Source of the DNA: Porticoccus sp963974675
GTDB taxonomy: Bacteria; Pseudomonadota; Gammaproteobacteria; Pseudomonadales; Porticoccaceae
DNA length: 31,800 nucleotides
Direction of reading: 5' to 3'
NCBI GenBank assembly: GCA_963974675.1
Contig: CAXBDQ010000023.1
Span: forward strand, 1 to 31,800
Shown here: positions 1-6,487 of the stretch, piece after piece
Layout of the letters: each line of letters starts with the position of its first letter
Position numbering within the stretch: the stretch's first letter is position 1
The notes under the pieces: generated by a model
The model's database searches: none
Told to the model about the DNA's origin: nothing
Seen by the model: the letters and a program-made list of their open reading frames with translations, nothing else
Made by a program: the position numbers and the translations under genes

Positions 1-2
1 TT

Positions 3-413
3 TGGGCGCAGACACTGGCCAGTGTCATGGGCGACAAGCCTTGGCGAATCGATCTGGAACCTGGCGATTACATCACCAAAGATGCCGGTCTTTTTCTGAT
101 GGAAAAGACCTTTCAGGAGGTCAAAAAAGACCGTTGCTTTGTCGGTGTGAATGCCGGATTCAATTTGGCACCGGAGCCCGCTTACTATGCTCTGCCATTT
201 CAGCCTGTTGCGCTCACCCACAAAACAGAAACCAGCCTAGTGACTCTCGTTGGCAACATCAACGAGGCCCTAGATGTTTGGTATGAGGACATTGAACTGC
301 CAGTACTTGAGGATCAGACACACATTGCACTTATTAATGCGGGGGGCTATTCATCGTCTATGGCTTCTAACCACTGTATGCGGGGGAATGTTTCGGAGTA
401 TTTGATTCTGTGA
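3..413 (+). CDS. PLP-dependent decarboxylase-like protein (fold type III), C-terminal part; 5' end outside window
   Basis: The reading frame is open from the window edge to a TGA at 411-413, so this is the 3' part of a longer gene. The residues resemble the C-terminal beta domain of the ornithine/diaminopimelate/arginine decarboxylase-2 family: an LEPGDYITKDAG segment (like the EPGR..V..AG strand), GVNAGFN, and near the end INAGGYSSSMASN, which matches the family's AGAY..SMAS.FNG motif. Where these enzymes normally read GPxCDxxD, with the active-site Cys, this protein reads GNINEALD, so Asn stands at the Cys position. It may therefore be a divergent decarboxylase or have another activity. The gene converges on the carboxyethylornithine-synthase-like gene across a 46-bp gap. 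The family assignment is fairly safe; the substrate is unknown. Confidence 0.65.
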   Translation, partial: WAQTLASVMGDKPWRIDLEPGDYITKDAGLFLMEKTFQEVKKDRCFVGVNAGFNLAPEPAYYALPFQPVALTHKTETSLVTLVGNINEALDVWYEDIELPVLEDQTHIALINAGGYSSSMASNHCMRGNVSEYLIL

Positions 414-422
414 GACAGAGAA

Positions 423-447
423 TCCCGCCCAAGGTGCGCAGGCGGGA
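423..447. terminator. Hairpin between convergent genes, possible bidirectional terminator
   Basis: TCCCGCC (423-429) and GGCGGGA (441-447) form a perfect 7-bp GC-rich stem with an 11-nt loop, ten bases after the first gene's stop and just before the stop of the converging gene. Neither flank has a run of T longer than two or three, so it may act as an RNA end-stabiliser rather than a classic intrinsic terminator. Confidence 0.4.
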
Positions 448-459
448 GGCAATTAATTG

Positions 460-1635
460 TTAGGTAATATTAGCCGAATTGACGTACATATGGGGGTAGT
501 CCGGCTCACGATTTTGAAACGACAGAATAGAGGAATTCTGAATCACGCCACCATCAATATTGATTGCCTTCCGAATGGTCTGATTGTTCTGCCAATTATC
601 TCGGCCTGCAAGCACAGTCGGCAAATAAACAATAAGAGCAGCTGAGATTGAGCGCGTTGCACTTTCCCAAAGATAGCTGGGCGTATGATCTACAGCGTAA
701 TAATCTGTATTTTCATATTTAAACATCGGATCCTTGAATGTGGTTGGTTTGGCAAAAAAGAATCCCATCCCCTCATCACAACTGACATCAATAATCAGGC
801 TGTTAGGCTTAAGGCATGCGCTTTCAGATTTGATAACAAAGTCAGTAGGATTTTCTGTATCTTGAAAAGTGCCATTAACAATAATATCCGCTTCACCAAT
901 CTTCTCCGTCAGTGGTCGCATTGACCCATCGTGTTCTACCACTACCATCCGCGCTTCGCCCTCTTCACCTGCACGAATTCTGACATATTTACAATCGAGC
1001 ACTTCTTCACGTACTTCATGGTCGGGGCGTTGAATACAGATTGTAATGTCTCTAAACCCATGTGCTTTGAGAGCATATATCGCTCCACGGCTGACGGCTC
1101 CAAAACCGAACAGGATTGCTTTGCGTTGGTTGCCGTAGTGCCCATCGATACCTTTGAGTTGCAAGGCATGAATGACGGCGCAATAGCCCGCCATTTCGTT
1201 ATTCTTATAAAACGTGTGACGACCAATCTGACCCTCTGGAGACCAAATAAACATATCCTCAAAAGCAATCAGAGTCTGCTTACGGTCGAGAGCCGCTTGG
1301 GTGATGTCCTGTTGCTGCACACAGTGCACATAACCCCACAGGGTTCCCCCTTCGCGAAGCTCTTGTAAATCAGCTAAGACCGGCTTGTTAATAATAACCG
1401 TACCAATATCGGCCAATAATTCATGGCGTGTGGCAATGCCACCTGTCAGAGCAGCGATTTCCGAGTCCGCAATACCGAAAGGTAATCCATAGCCCTCCTC
1501 AAAAATCAGCTGGTGGCGAAGCTCTTCAGGAATACGCAGCAAATGCTCTGGGTGGATTGGAAAACGTCGCTCATCTTCTTTTTTTGAAGTCCCAATGACT
1601 CCCACTGATAATTTTTTGGAGGGATTAGAGTTCAT
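460..1635 (-). CDS. N5-(carboxyethyl)ornithine synthase / alanine dehydrogenase-like oxidoreductase
   Basis: A 391-residue NAD(P)-dependent enzyme of the alanine dehydrogenase/pyridine nucleotide transhydrogenase fold. The N-terminal domain has DERRFPIHPEH (residues 21-31), like the family's E.R..L.P segment, then NKP near residue 84 and a YVHC His near 104, corresponding to the substrate Lys and His of alanine dehydrogenases. A dinucleotide-binding loop GFGAVSRG lies at 177-184. The overall pattern is closest, from memory, to carboxyethylornithine synthases, which reductively condense pyruvate with an amino-acid side chain, but it is longer than the roughly 310-residue lactococcal enzyme. 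The ATG at 1633-1635 is preceded by AAGGA nine bases upstream. The neighbouring convergent decarboxylase-like gene suggests amino-acid-derived metabolism. The exact substrate is inference. Confidence 0.65.
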   Translation of the reverse strand: MNSNPSKKLSVGVIGTSKKEDERRFPIHPEHLLRIPEELRHQLIFEEGYGLPFGIADSEIAALTGGIATRHELLADIGTVIINKPVLADLQELREGGTLWGYVHCVQQQDITQAALDRKQTLIAFEDMFIWSPEGQIGRHTFYKNNEMAGYCAVIHALQLKGIDGHYGNQRKAILFGFGAVSRGAIYALKAHGFRDITICIQRPDHEVREEVLDCKYVRIRAGEEGEARMVVVEHDGSMRPLTEKIGEADIIVNGTFQDTENPTDFVIKSESACLKPNSLIIDVSCDEGMGFFFAKPTTFKDPMFKYENTDYYAVDHTPSYLWESATRSISAALIVYLPTVLAGRDNWQNNQTIRKAINIDGGVIQNSSILSFQNREPDYPHMYVNSANIT

Positions 1636-1738
1636 GCCGTCATGTCCTTGTTATTAAAAATACAAATAAGTGTGACTTCCTGAACGAATGACAGCTTCGC
1701 CAATAGGCCTGTTTCTTTATGCACCGCTCTGTCGCAAA

Positions 1739-1757
1739 CGTTTCAAAACGTGAAACG
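1739..1757. promoter_or_regulatory. Inverted repeat CGTTTCA-N5-TGAAACG upstream of the oxidoreductase gene
   Basis: CGTTTCA (1739-1745) and TGAAACG (1751-1757) are perfect 7-bp arms around a 5-nt spacer, about 105 bp upstream of the start of the carboxyethylornithine-synthase-like gene. It has the size of a dimeric-regulator operator. The 1636-1798 stretch contains no convincing ORF and should hold this gene's promoter. No regulator is identified. Confidence 0.35.
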
Positions 1758-1798
1758 CTGTACAAATTAGGTGTCTACTTTTCTTGGGTAACACGAAC

Positions 1799-1902
1799 AG
1801 CTAACGCCGTAGCAACAGGCCCGCATAAGCGCGAGCTTGTTACTTGGAATAACGCAATGACTTATAACCTTAACCCGAAGAAGCCATCGTCACTTGTTAA
1901 GC
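1799..1902 (-). repeat. attC-like site after the methyltransferase remnant
   Basis: On the minus strand the element starts with GCTTAAC (1902-1896, perfect RYYYAAC, containing the TAA stop of the methyltransferase remnant) and ends with GTTAGCT (1805-1799, one mismatch to GTTRRRY). Inside is an imperfect hairpin: GTA (1809-1811) with TAC (1841-1843), ACA (1815-1817) with TGT (1838-1840), and a GC-rich inner stem of 1819-1824 with 1831-1836. The 104-bp length is within the range of attC sites. Confidence 0.5.
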
Positions 1903-2301
1903 TTTTTTAGTCGCCACATACACTGAAATAGGATATGAATAATAAATAACCCCCGCCAGTTCCCGAGGGTTTAAGCCTGTTTTATTATTACCTATATCTG
2001 CTGCAATCAACTTTCTTATTTGATTAACATCATCGCCTTCGGGAAATGAGACAGATAACTGGTCTTCCAGCTTAACATCAATGGTGTATTCAGATTGGGT
2101 ACAATTCAAAAAAGCTTCTTGTGTAAAAAGGCGTACGAATTCACCCGAGGATAATGCCCTAACATGAGATGAATCCCTTAATTTTTCTACATAGTTATAC
2201 CGAGCTGAACAATCTGGATCAATGGCAACATCGGCCACAACAACGCAACCTAGCGGCTTACAAACACGAATCATTTCAGCCAGCACACGGGCAGGGTGCA
2301 A
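1897..2301 (-). pseudogene. SAM-dependent methyltransferase, truncated (C-terminal half only)
   Basis: The 134 residues begin with HPARVLAEMIRVCKPLGCVV, the post-motif region of class I methyltransferases (usually P..VL.EM.RV.KPGG), and run to a natural-looking C terminus. The SAM-binding GxGxG half is absent. The frame stays open only to about 2412 without restoring motif I, and the only start at the homologous edge is TTG at 2299-2301. I therefore call it a remnant: an intact enzyme of this kind would need about 120 more N-terminal residues. The stop codon lies inside an attC-like inverse core. The stretch 2302-2432 holds no other gene. Confidence 0.6.
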
Positions 2302-2385
2302 AAAATTTATAACATATATCCCTAATTGAACTTGGAATAATGAGAAAGGCCGTTGACTAAAATACTGTGCGGAGTGAAAACAACC

Positions 2386-2404
2386 AACGGTAATGTTTAC
2401 CGTT
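2386..2404. repeat. Perfect 8-bp hairpin in the DUF2127/methyltransferase gap
   Basis: AACGGTAA (2386-2393) and TTACCGTT (2397-2404) form a perfect stem with a 3-nt loop, shortly after the DUF2127 stop codon. There is no T-run on the minus side. It could be a degraded recombination-site arm or an mRNA 3'-end structure. Confidence 0.35.
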
Positions 2405-2432
2405 TCAAACTCTTATTAGACTTAGACCAATG

Positions 2433-2903
2433 TTATATAGGACAACTTTCTGCTTTTTTCTTACTGAACAGAACATACGCCATATACCAAACCACCAAAA
2501 TATTTATTAAAAATATGCTAAAACCCACAAGACTTATATGAAAAATTATTTCATATATTTCAAACGGTAAATAAATTGCACCACTGACTAAAGCAAACCA
2601 TTCCACCCAAACTAAACCATGCCATAAACCATACGCTTCAATTAGCCGAACCAACGCATAGACTAAAGCACCAATGGCTAACAAGCTCATTTTACTGTCT
2701 GGGATAGAACTCGCTACTGTAATGAAAATACTTGGAAAATGACTCGCCGGATTTAGATGTGCATTAGTGACTATCTCTTCAGCCAGTTTTCGCAAATTTT
2801 GACCCGCTAAGGCATGAAGACCAAAACCAACCAAAAGAGACATCAACCCTTTAAAAGCTTCTAGAGTAGCAACAGCCTTTAGCCCCGTTCTCACTTCTGT
2901 CAT
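2433..2903 (-). CDS. DUF2127 family membrane protein
   Basis: A small integral membrane protein of about 156 residues with hydrophobic segments at the N terminus (LEAFKGLMSLLVGFGLHAL), in the middle (two helices around RLIEAYGLWHGLVWVEWFAL) and at the C terminus. The sequence R.IEAYGLWHG..W.EW....SG.IYLPFE.YE is the DUF2127 signature. The biochemical role is unknown. I start at the ATG at 2901-2903 (MTEVRTG) because the upstream ATGATG at 2925-2930 overlaps the GTTAGGT core at 2919-2925, so that coding extension would belong to the attC-like element; the longer start gives 165 residues. It is one unit of the minus-strand cassette-like array. Confidence 0.7.
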   Translation of the reverse strand: MTEVRTGLKAVATLEAFKGLMSLLVGFGLHALAGQNLRKLAEEIVTNAHLNPASHFPSIFITVASSIPDSKMSLLAIGALVYALVRLIEAYGLWHGLVWVEWFALVSGAIYLPFEIYEIIFHISLVGFSIFLINILVVWYMAYVLFSKKKAESCPI

Positions 2904-2918
2904 GCTGGCCTCGTTTAA

Positions 2919-3011
2919 ACCTAACATCATGCTAAATGGCAGCCGAAAAAAGAAAAGCTACCTGTAGGCCGCCCCAGCCGTGTAGCTGGCGACAACTACA
3001 ACCTGTTATAA
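2919..3011 (-). repeat. attC-like site between NYN and DUF2127 genes
   Basis: On the minus strand the element runs from TTATAAC (3011-3005, just after the NYN stop) to GTTAGGT (2925-2919), a perfect GTTRRRY core. In between, on the plus strand, CTACA (2996-3000) pairs with TGTAG (2963-2967), CGC (2970-2972) with GCG (2989-2991), and CAGC (2975-2978) with GCTG (2985-2988). Two C residues (2973-2974) remain unpaired, reminiscent of the extrahelical bases of folded attC sites. Confidence 0.5.
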
Positions 3012-3013
3012 AT

Positions 3014-3742
3014 TTAGTTGCGTGTATCTTTTATGTACATTGCTTTACCGTCATGTCGCATTTCGACATCGAACAATTCAGTAGCACGAATCAAGTCACC
3101 TAGTTTTTTGTAGCCATAATTCACAGCTGAAAACGAGCTGTTATTTGAGATATAGTGACCAACTTTGCTCATATGCGCCCAGCCGTCGTCTTCAGATGTT
3201 TGCTCAACAGCCGTTCTAATCAGTCGAATGAGTGACGTGTCTCCTCTTAATTTATTTCTACCTTTACTCCCCCTACTTTCGACAGAGTTAGGCTTGGCCT
3301 CTTCCTCTGGAACAAGGTTTTCTGTAAAAATAAATGGAGAGCAAGCATCTACGAATGGCTTCGGTGTTTTCTTTTCTCCAAACCCATAAACAGGCAGCCC
3401 GCTTTCAAGAATTCTAAGAACTAAAGGCGTAAAATCACTGTCACTGGTCATCAAGGCAAAGGCATCAACATTGTTGCTATATAAAAGATCCATAGCATCA
3501 ATAATCATTGCCGAATCTGTCGCATTTTTACCTTTAGTATAGGCAAATTGTTGCATTGGCCTTATCGCATTGGGATGCAATCGTTCAATCCAACCCGACA
3601 AAGATGGATTGTTCCAATCACCATGGGCGTGGCGAACATTAACCATACCGTATTTTGCCAGCTCTTCTAATACGCCTTCAATAGAGTTATGACTAACATT
3701 GTCACAATCAATCAGAAGAGCAATTCGCTTCGGTACTGACAT
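3014..3742 (-). CDS. NYN domain (PIN-like nuclease) protein with C-terminal LOTUS/OST-HTH-like domain
   Basis: The protein has 242 residues. The N-terminal 1-140 region has the acidic motifs of the NYN/PIN-like fold: LIDCDN at 11-16, KNATDSAMIIDAMDLL near 72-87 and MTSDSDFTPLV near 98-108. These are the carboxylates that bind metal in this nuclease family. A charged linker (about 145-165) leads to a C-terminal domain containing GWAHMSKVGHYI and YGYKKLGDLIRATELFDV, matching the OST-HTH/LOTUS pattern. Such proteins (LabA/YaiA/DUF88 group) are thought to act on RNA; the target here is unknown. It has the strongest ribosome binding site in the array, AAGGAGG before ATG. It is a plausible cassette gene, but the boundary upstream of it (3743-4060) has no clear core site. 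Confidence 0.8.
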   Translation of the reverse strand: MSVPKRIALLIDCDNVSHNSIEGVLEELAKYGMVNVRHAHGDWNNPSLSGWIERLHPNAIRPMQQFAYTKGKNATDSAMIIDAMDLLYSNNVDAFALMTSDSDFTPLVLRILESGLPVYGFGEKKTPKPFVDACSPFIFTENLVPEEEAKPNSVESRGSKGRNKLRGDTSLIRLIRTAVEQTSEDDGWAHMSKVGHYISNNSSFSAVNYGYKKLGDLIRATELFDVEMRHDGKAMYIKDTRN

Positions 3743-3763
3743 TAATTCCTCCTTGGTTTTTTA

Positions 3764-3982
3764 TCACGCTGGCCGCCCTGTGTGCATAGCAGCAGAGAAA
3801 CATAGGGCAAACGCTACTTGATCCAGAAAAATATGATATAGAAATACGGTGAAAGTAAGTCTCACATACAAGAGGCTGAAACCGCAGGTGTCCTGTCTAT
3901 GCCAGCTCTCGTATTGAATGGCACTACATTTTATATCAATTTTGGTGCTGATATGAATGCACGAAAATAACATTTTTATCAC
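3764..3982 (-). other. Possible small ORF (72 codons) in the 3743-4060 gap; unrecognised
   Basis: The 318-bp gap between the PACE and NYN genes holds one same-strand ORF from a GTG at 3982. Its product is Cys/Phe-rich with no family I recognise and no clear ribosome binding site, so it may be chance. The same gap holds a 7-bp hairpin ATGGCAA (4014-4020)/TTGCCAT (4030-4036) and an imperfect GCCCT...AGGGC hairpin near 3774-3807. The latter could be a worn cassette recombination site, although I find no GTTRRRY core there. Confidence 0.2.
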
Positions 3983-4060
3983 CGAGCGCTTAAATCAGGG
4001 CGTTTACCTTATGATGGCAACCCTTTTTATTGCCATTGCCTAATTGTTTGACATGAGTGA

Positions 4061-4495
4061 CTAAGCGTCACCATGCTTCACCACGGACGCTGGAGGGCCA
4101 AAGACGCAATCGAAGGCCCATGTGAAAGCAATAGCATAGACAAAGAAGAATGCCAAAAGACCAAGATTCGCCAAGAACGCACTGAAAACTGAGATATTCA
4201 ACCAAAGAACCATGACCGGAATCAGAATTACAACGAGGCCGCCTTCGAATCCAATTCCATGCAACACACGCCTAGAAAATGACCGACCTTGACCGGATTG
4301 CCGTGACTCCCAGTGCTCAAAGATAGTGTTGAATACATAATTCCACCCGAGAGCAATAATTGATAAAACGAAGGCGAGACCTATGGTTGAGGCCGGCGAA
4401 TTGTCAAAGATGACATTCAACATCGGGACAACTGAGGCAATAGCGAAGACTTCATACAAAATGGCTTGGAGAACGCGACGGCTTTTAGAGTTCAC
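4061..4495 (-). CDS. PACE family multidrug/biocide efflux protein (AceI-like)
   Basis: A four-helix inner-membrane protein made of two 'bacterial transmembrane pair' repeats. Diagnostic pieces are AILYE in helix 1, WNYVFNTIFEHWE after helix 2, RRVLHGIGFEGGLV in helix 3 and TWAFDCVFG after helix 4. The family exports chlorhexidine and other cationic compounds by proton antiport. I prefer the GTG start at 4493-4495 (MNSKSRRVLQAILYE): it places the helix-1 Glu at residue 15, the position of the essential Glu of AceI, and leaves the GTTAGAC core (4532-4538) outside the gene. The ATG at 4544-4546 would add 17 residues that read through that core. It lies 96 bp after marC. Confidence 0.8.
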   Translation of the reverse strand: MNSKSRRVLQAILYEVFAIASVVPMLNVIFDNSPASTIGLAFVLSIIALGWNYVFNTIFEHWESRQSGQGRSFSRRVLHGIGFEGGLVVILIPVMVLWLNISVFSAFLANLGLLAFFFVYAIAFTWAFDCVFGPPASVVKHGDA

Positions 4496-4531
4496 GACAA
4501 AATCTCGATGGCGGCGTTTGGTTTGACTGAG

Positions 4532-4597
4532 GTCTAACGCTGACATTATCCACGAGCCTTAGCGAGTCGGTTAAATGATTTAAGTTTGCCGTCAAGT
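4532..4597 (-). repeat. attC-like site between MarC and PACE genes
   Basis: On the minus strand ACTTGAC (4597-4591), overlapping the MarC TGA stop, opens the element, and GTTAGAC (4538-4532), a perfect GTTRRRY core, closes it at 66 bp. A second inverse-core candidate, ATTTAAC (4576-4570), is nearer. Internal pairing is weak (CGCT with AGCG), so this is among the less certain sites. Confidence 0.4.
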
Positions 4598-5224
4598 TCC
4601 GAACACGCCACTCTGTTTAATACCATCAAAAATGAACTGAACAGCCAAAGCAGACAACAAAACTCCCATAATACGACTGATAACATGCATACCAGTGACA
4701 CCGAGAATTTGGTGAATTTTACTTGCAAGCAACAGTGCAATTCCGGTGAGTAGCAAAATGGCAAGAAGCGACGCAATAACAATTAGTTGCCGTGTTAGAT
4801 CTCCTTCTCCATTTGCCATCAATAGAATAGCCGCACCCATAGCACCTGGGCCTGCGATGAGTGGCGTGGCTATTGGAAAAATAGAAATATCCTGCTTCAG
4901 TACTGCTTCGCGCTCTTCTTCATCTGTCGTCGAAGTACCTCCGGATGAGCGCGCGAACACCATATCAATACCAATTAACAACAGTAAAATCCCACCAGCT
5001 GCCCTCAGTGCGGCTAATGATATACCAAGACTAGCTAAGAGAATCTCACCAATTAGAGCGAAAGCAACCAAAATTACAGAAGCTATCAGCGTCGCTCGGA
5101 TGGCCATTGATCGCTTATACTCTAGCGTTTCAGTCGCCGTTAGTGCAGCAAATACAGCAGCAGCATCAATGGGACCAATCGTCGCAAAGAAAGTTGCCAA
5201 GGCTAAGCTTGCAGTTTCTATCAT
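4592..5224 (-). CDS. MarC family integral membrane protein
   Basis: About 210 residues with six predicted membrane segments. Family features include the opening MIETASLALATFFATIGPIDAAAVF (N-terminal helix with the conserved I.P), a cytosolic acidic loop TTDEEERE, and the helix pair opening IFPIATPLIAGPGAM, the P.A.P...GPG motif of MarC proteins. E. coli MarC was once linked to multiple antibiotic resistance, but its role is unresolved; some relatives export amino acids. The frame stays open upstream to 5338, but that stretch translates the attC-like element, so I start at the ATG at 5222-5224, behind a GTGGG. It is a one-gene cassette-like unit between DUF5677 and PACE. Confidence 0.8.
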   Translation of the reverse strand: MIETASLALATFFATIGPIDAAAVFAALTATETLEYKRSMAIRATLIASVILVAFALIGEILLASLGISLAALRAAGGILLLLIGIDMVFARSSGGTSTTDEEEREAVLKQDISIFPIATPLIAGPGAMGAAILLMANGEGDLTRQLIVIASLLAILLLTGIALLLASKIHQILGVTGMHVISRIMGVLLSALAVQFIFDGIKQSGVFGT

Positions 5225-5247
5225 CCCACTACCATTAAATTTTTTCC

Positions 5248-5322
5248 CTCTAACGCCGTAAGCAGGGGCCGACTGAAAGGAGGTCCCGCCCCGAAGGGGC
5301 TTACTGCCTTGCTTTGTCAGGC
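5248..5322 (-). repeat. attC-like site between DUF5677 and MarC genes
   Basis: On the minus strand it begins GCCTGAC (5322-5316), overlapping the TGA stop of the DUF5677 gene, and ends GCGTTAGAG (core GTTAGAG, 5254-5248, last base off consensus). GTAAGC (5258-5263) and GCTTAC (5299-5304) are perfect arms, and GCCCC-GAA-GGGGC (5288-5300) is a nested stem. The length of 75 bp is typical of attC. It is the best structured of the sites. Confidence 0.55.
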
Positions 5323-6192
5323 ATTTCCTGCCAGCCACTTTTCATGCGCTTTATCTAAAATCAATATCCGCTCTTGTAAATCATTTAGGTTTTTAATCAG
5401 CCCCTGTATTTCCTCGAAGCCCAGCTCTCGCACAAACCCTTCGACCACTTCGGCAGAGTGCAATGAAACAACATTTAAATATTGAGGGCGCGGCCTACGC
5501 CAATCTAAATTTGGTGAGAACAAACCGTCCCCTTCAGAAATAAGATGATACTCTAAAAGATCTTGCCAGTTGCCATGGATTCCATGGGATGGCCCACCGA
5601 AGGCTGCGAGATATGCCTCGCTGAGCCCAACATCATCAGCCCGCTCATAGATATTCTTGTCACCCCAGTTGCGAAGCTCCTTTGGTTTTATTTCTTCTGG
5701 GGAGATATCCGATTCTCGAAAACTTCTAAAAATGGACTCAATCATGCGCTTTTCTATGGGTAACTCATCTCCATTTCTACGCTGTATATTCTCTCGAATT
5801 TTTTCTAGTAGTTTTTTCTCGTGTTTCAGAGAATAAGCCTTATAGGAAAACAATAATTCTGGACTTAGATTCTTAATGATATATCTGAGGTTTACGATAC
5901 ACTCAAAAGCCATTCTTGCTAGCATGAATGATATCTCTCTGCGTCTCTGGCAGGTCTGATCTAGCAAAGCCGAAATTAGTTTGTAAAGTCTGACAAAATT
6001 TCCTCCTATGACAGCCTGATCAGAATTCCATTTCTCACCCTCTCCCGGCATGATTGAAGCAGCAGCACAAACATAACCACCTGCTTCAATGAGGAGATCA
6101 ACCGACAGCCCTATAAAATCGTCTTCACTCTCGAATTTATCGATTTCGTGAATATTGACTTCAACTCTCGGAACTACCGGAACATTGTTCAT
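5317..6192 (-). CDS. DUF5677-like hypothetical protein
   Basis: A soluble, largely helical protein of 291 residues with no signal peptide or membrane segment. Landmarks are a FECIVNLRYII helix near residue 95, a Lys/Glu-rich helix (about 115-145) and GGPSHGIHGNWQDLLEYHL near 200-218. The paired His in the SHG.HG segment resembles the pattern in DUF5677 proteins; that match is from memory and tentative. The function is unknown. The start ATG (6190-6192) lies only five bases after the GTTAGGC core, and there is no ribosome binding site between them. This spacing is typical of first genes in integron cassettes. Confidence 0.55.
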   Translation of the reverse strand: MNNVPVVPRVEVNIHEIDKFESEDDFIGLSVDLLIEAGGYVCAAASIMPGEGEKWNSDQAVIGGNFVRLYKLISALLDQTCQRRREISFMLARMAFECIVNLRYIIKNLSPELLFSYKAYSLKHEKKLLEKIRENIQRRNGDELPIEKRMIESIFRSFRESDISPEEIKPKELRNWGDKNIYERADDVGLSEAYLAAFGGPSHGIHGNWQDLLEYHLISEGDGLFSPNLDWRRPRPQYLNVVSLHSAEVVEGFVRELGFEEIQGLIKNLNDLQERILILDKAHEKWLAGNA

Positions 6193-6197
6193 CTGAT

Positions 6198-6204
6198 GCC
6201 TAAC
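6198..6204 (-). repeat. Recombination core site GTTAGGC at the head of the array
   Basis: The minus strand reads GTTAGGC, the textbook integron core (GTTRRRY), five bases before the DUF5677 start codon. Upstream lies an imperfect palindrome containing GCCT-GA-AGGC (6219-6228). It could be the right end of another attC or a relic of an attI site. No integrase gene adjoins it. Confidence 0.5.
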
Positions 6205-6288
6205 TGTTAATTAATAAGCCTGAAGGCCATATAACTAGAAGGCACTGTATCAAAGTGGGATTGAGACTAAAAGATGGAACTTTTAGTT

Positions 6289-6318
6289 TTTAAATCAAAC
6301 AATTAGATAGTGTGTCAA
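6289..6318 (-). promoter_or_regulatory. Candidate sigma70 promoter reading into the array (Pc-like position)
   Basis: The minus strand has a perfect -35 TTGACA (6318-6313), then 18 bp, then TTTAAA (6294-6289) as a 4-of-6 -10. Transcription would begin near 6282, about 80 bp before the first core site, and read through all cassette-like genes. The spacing resembles that of an integron Pc promoter. The weak -10 makes it uncertain. Confidence 0.4.
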
Positions 6319-6370
6319 GGACTCCGGTTAATGACAAAACAAGCCTCCGTGCATTATTTTTATTCAATCA

Positions 6371-6400
6371 TTAGGCGATCGATTATAATCGACCACCTAA
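6371..6400. repeat. 30-bp near-perfect palindrome
   Basis: The centre TCGATTATAATCGA (6379-6392) is a perfect 14-bp palindrome. It extends to TTAGG (6371-6375) and CCTAA (6396-6400) with only two wobble-type mismatches. It lies 88-117 bp after the outer-membrane channel gene. Neither side has a T-run, so it is not a classic intrinsic terminator. It could be an operator, a cruciform or an mRNA end structure. The rest of 6205-6487 contains no gene. Confidence 0.5.
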
Positions 6401-6487
6401 AGAATCAATCACTTAGCGTTTTATTTTCCTTGATACAGAGCCTGATGGCTTGTGATTTTTGGTAGTATTCAGCCGTGGATTCTGTGC

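Larger units (their letters stand above)
1799..6204 (-). mobile_element. Integron-type gene-cassette array without a visible integrase (CALIN-like)
   Basis: Six functionally unrelated genes lie head to tail on the minus strand (methyltransferase fragment, DUF2127, NYN, PACE, MarC, DUF5677). Most start within a few bases of a GTTRRRY-like core on the coding strand: GTTAGGC, GTTAGAG (one mismatch), GTTAGAC, GTTAGGT, GTTAGCT (one mismatch). Several stop codons sit in or beside an RYYYAAC-like inverse core (GCCTGAC, ACTTGAC, TTATAAC, GCTTAAC). Three of the gaps hold imperfect hairpins. These are hallmarks of integron cassettes. No tyrosine recombinase gene is in the window, and the upstream neighbour is an RND efflux gene. 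The boundaries PACE/NYN and DUF2127/methyltransferase show no clear core, so the array is partly decayed or partly not cassette-derived. The identification is inference from layout plus motifs. Confidence 0.55.

Noticed and set aside
1719..1910. Plus-strand ORF of 63 codons
   Set aside because: It runs through the attC-like element opposite to all neighbours, with no ribosome binding site or recognisable composition.
4014..4036. Intrinsic terminator after the PACE gene
   Set aside because: A perfect 7-bp stem, but no T-run follows on the coding strand and the stem is AT-leaning; kept only as a hairpin in the gap.
5225..5338. N-terminal 38-residue extension of MarC
   Set aside because: It translates the attC-like hairpin and lacks a start with a ribosome binding site; the MIETASL start fits the family.
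6371..6400. dif/XerCD recombination site
   Set aside because: The size is similar, but the arms do not match the conserved gammaproteobacterial dif half-sites and the perfect palindromy is unlike dif.
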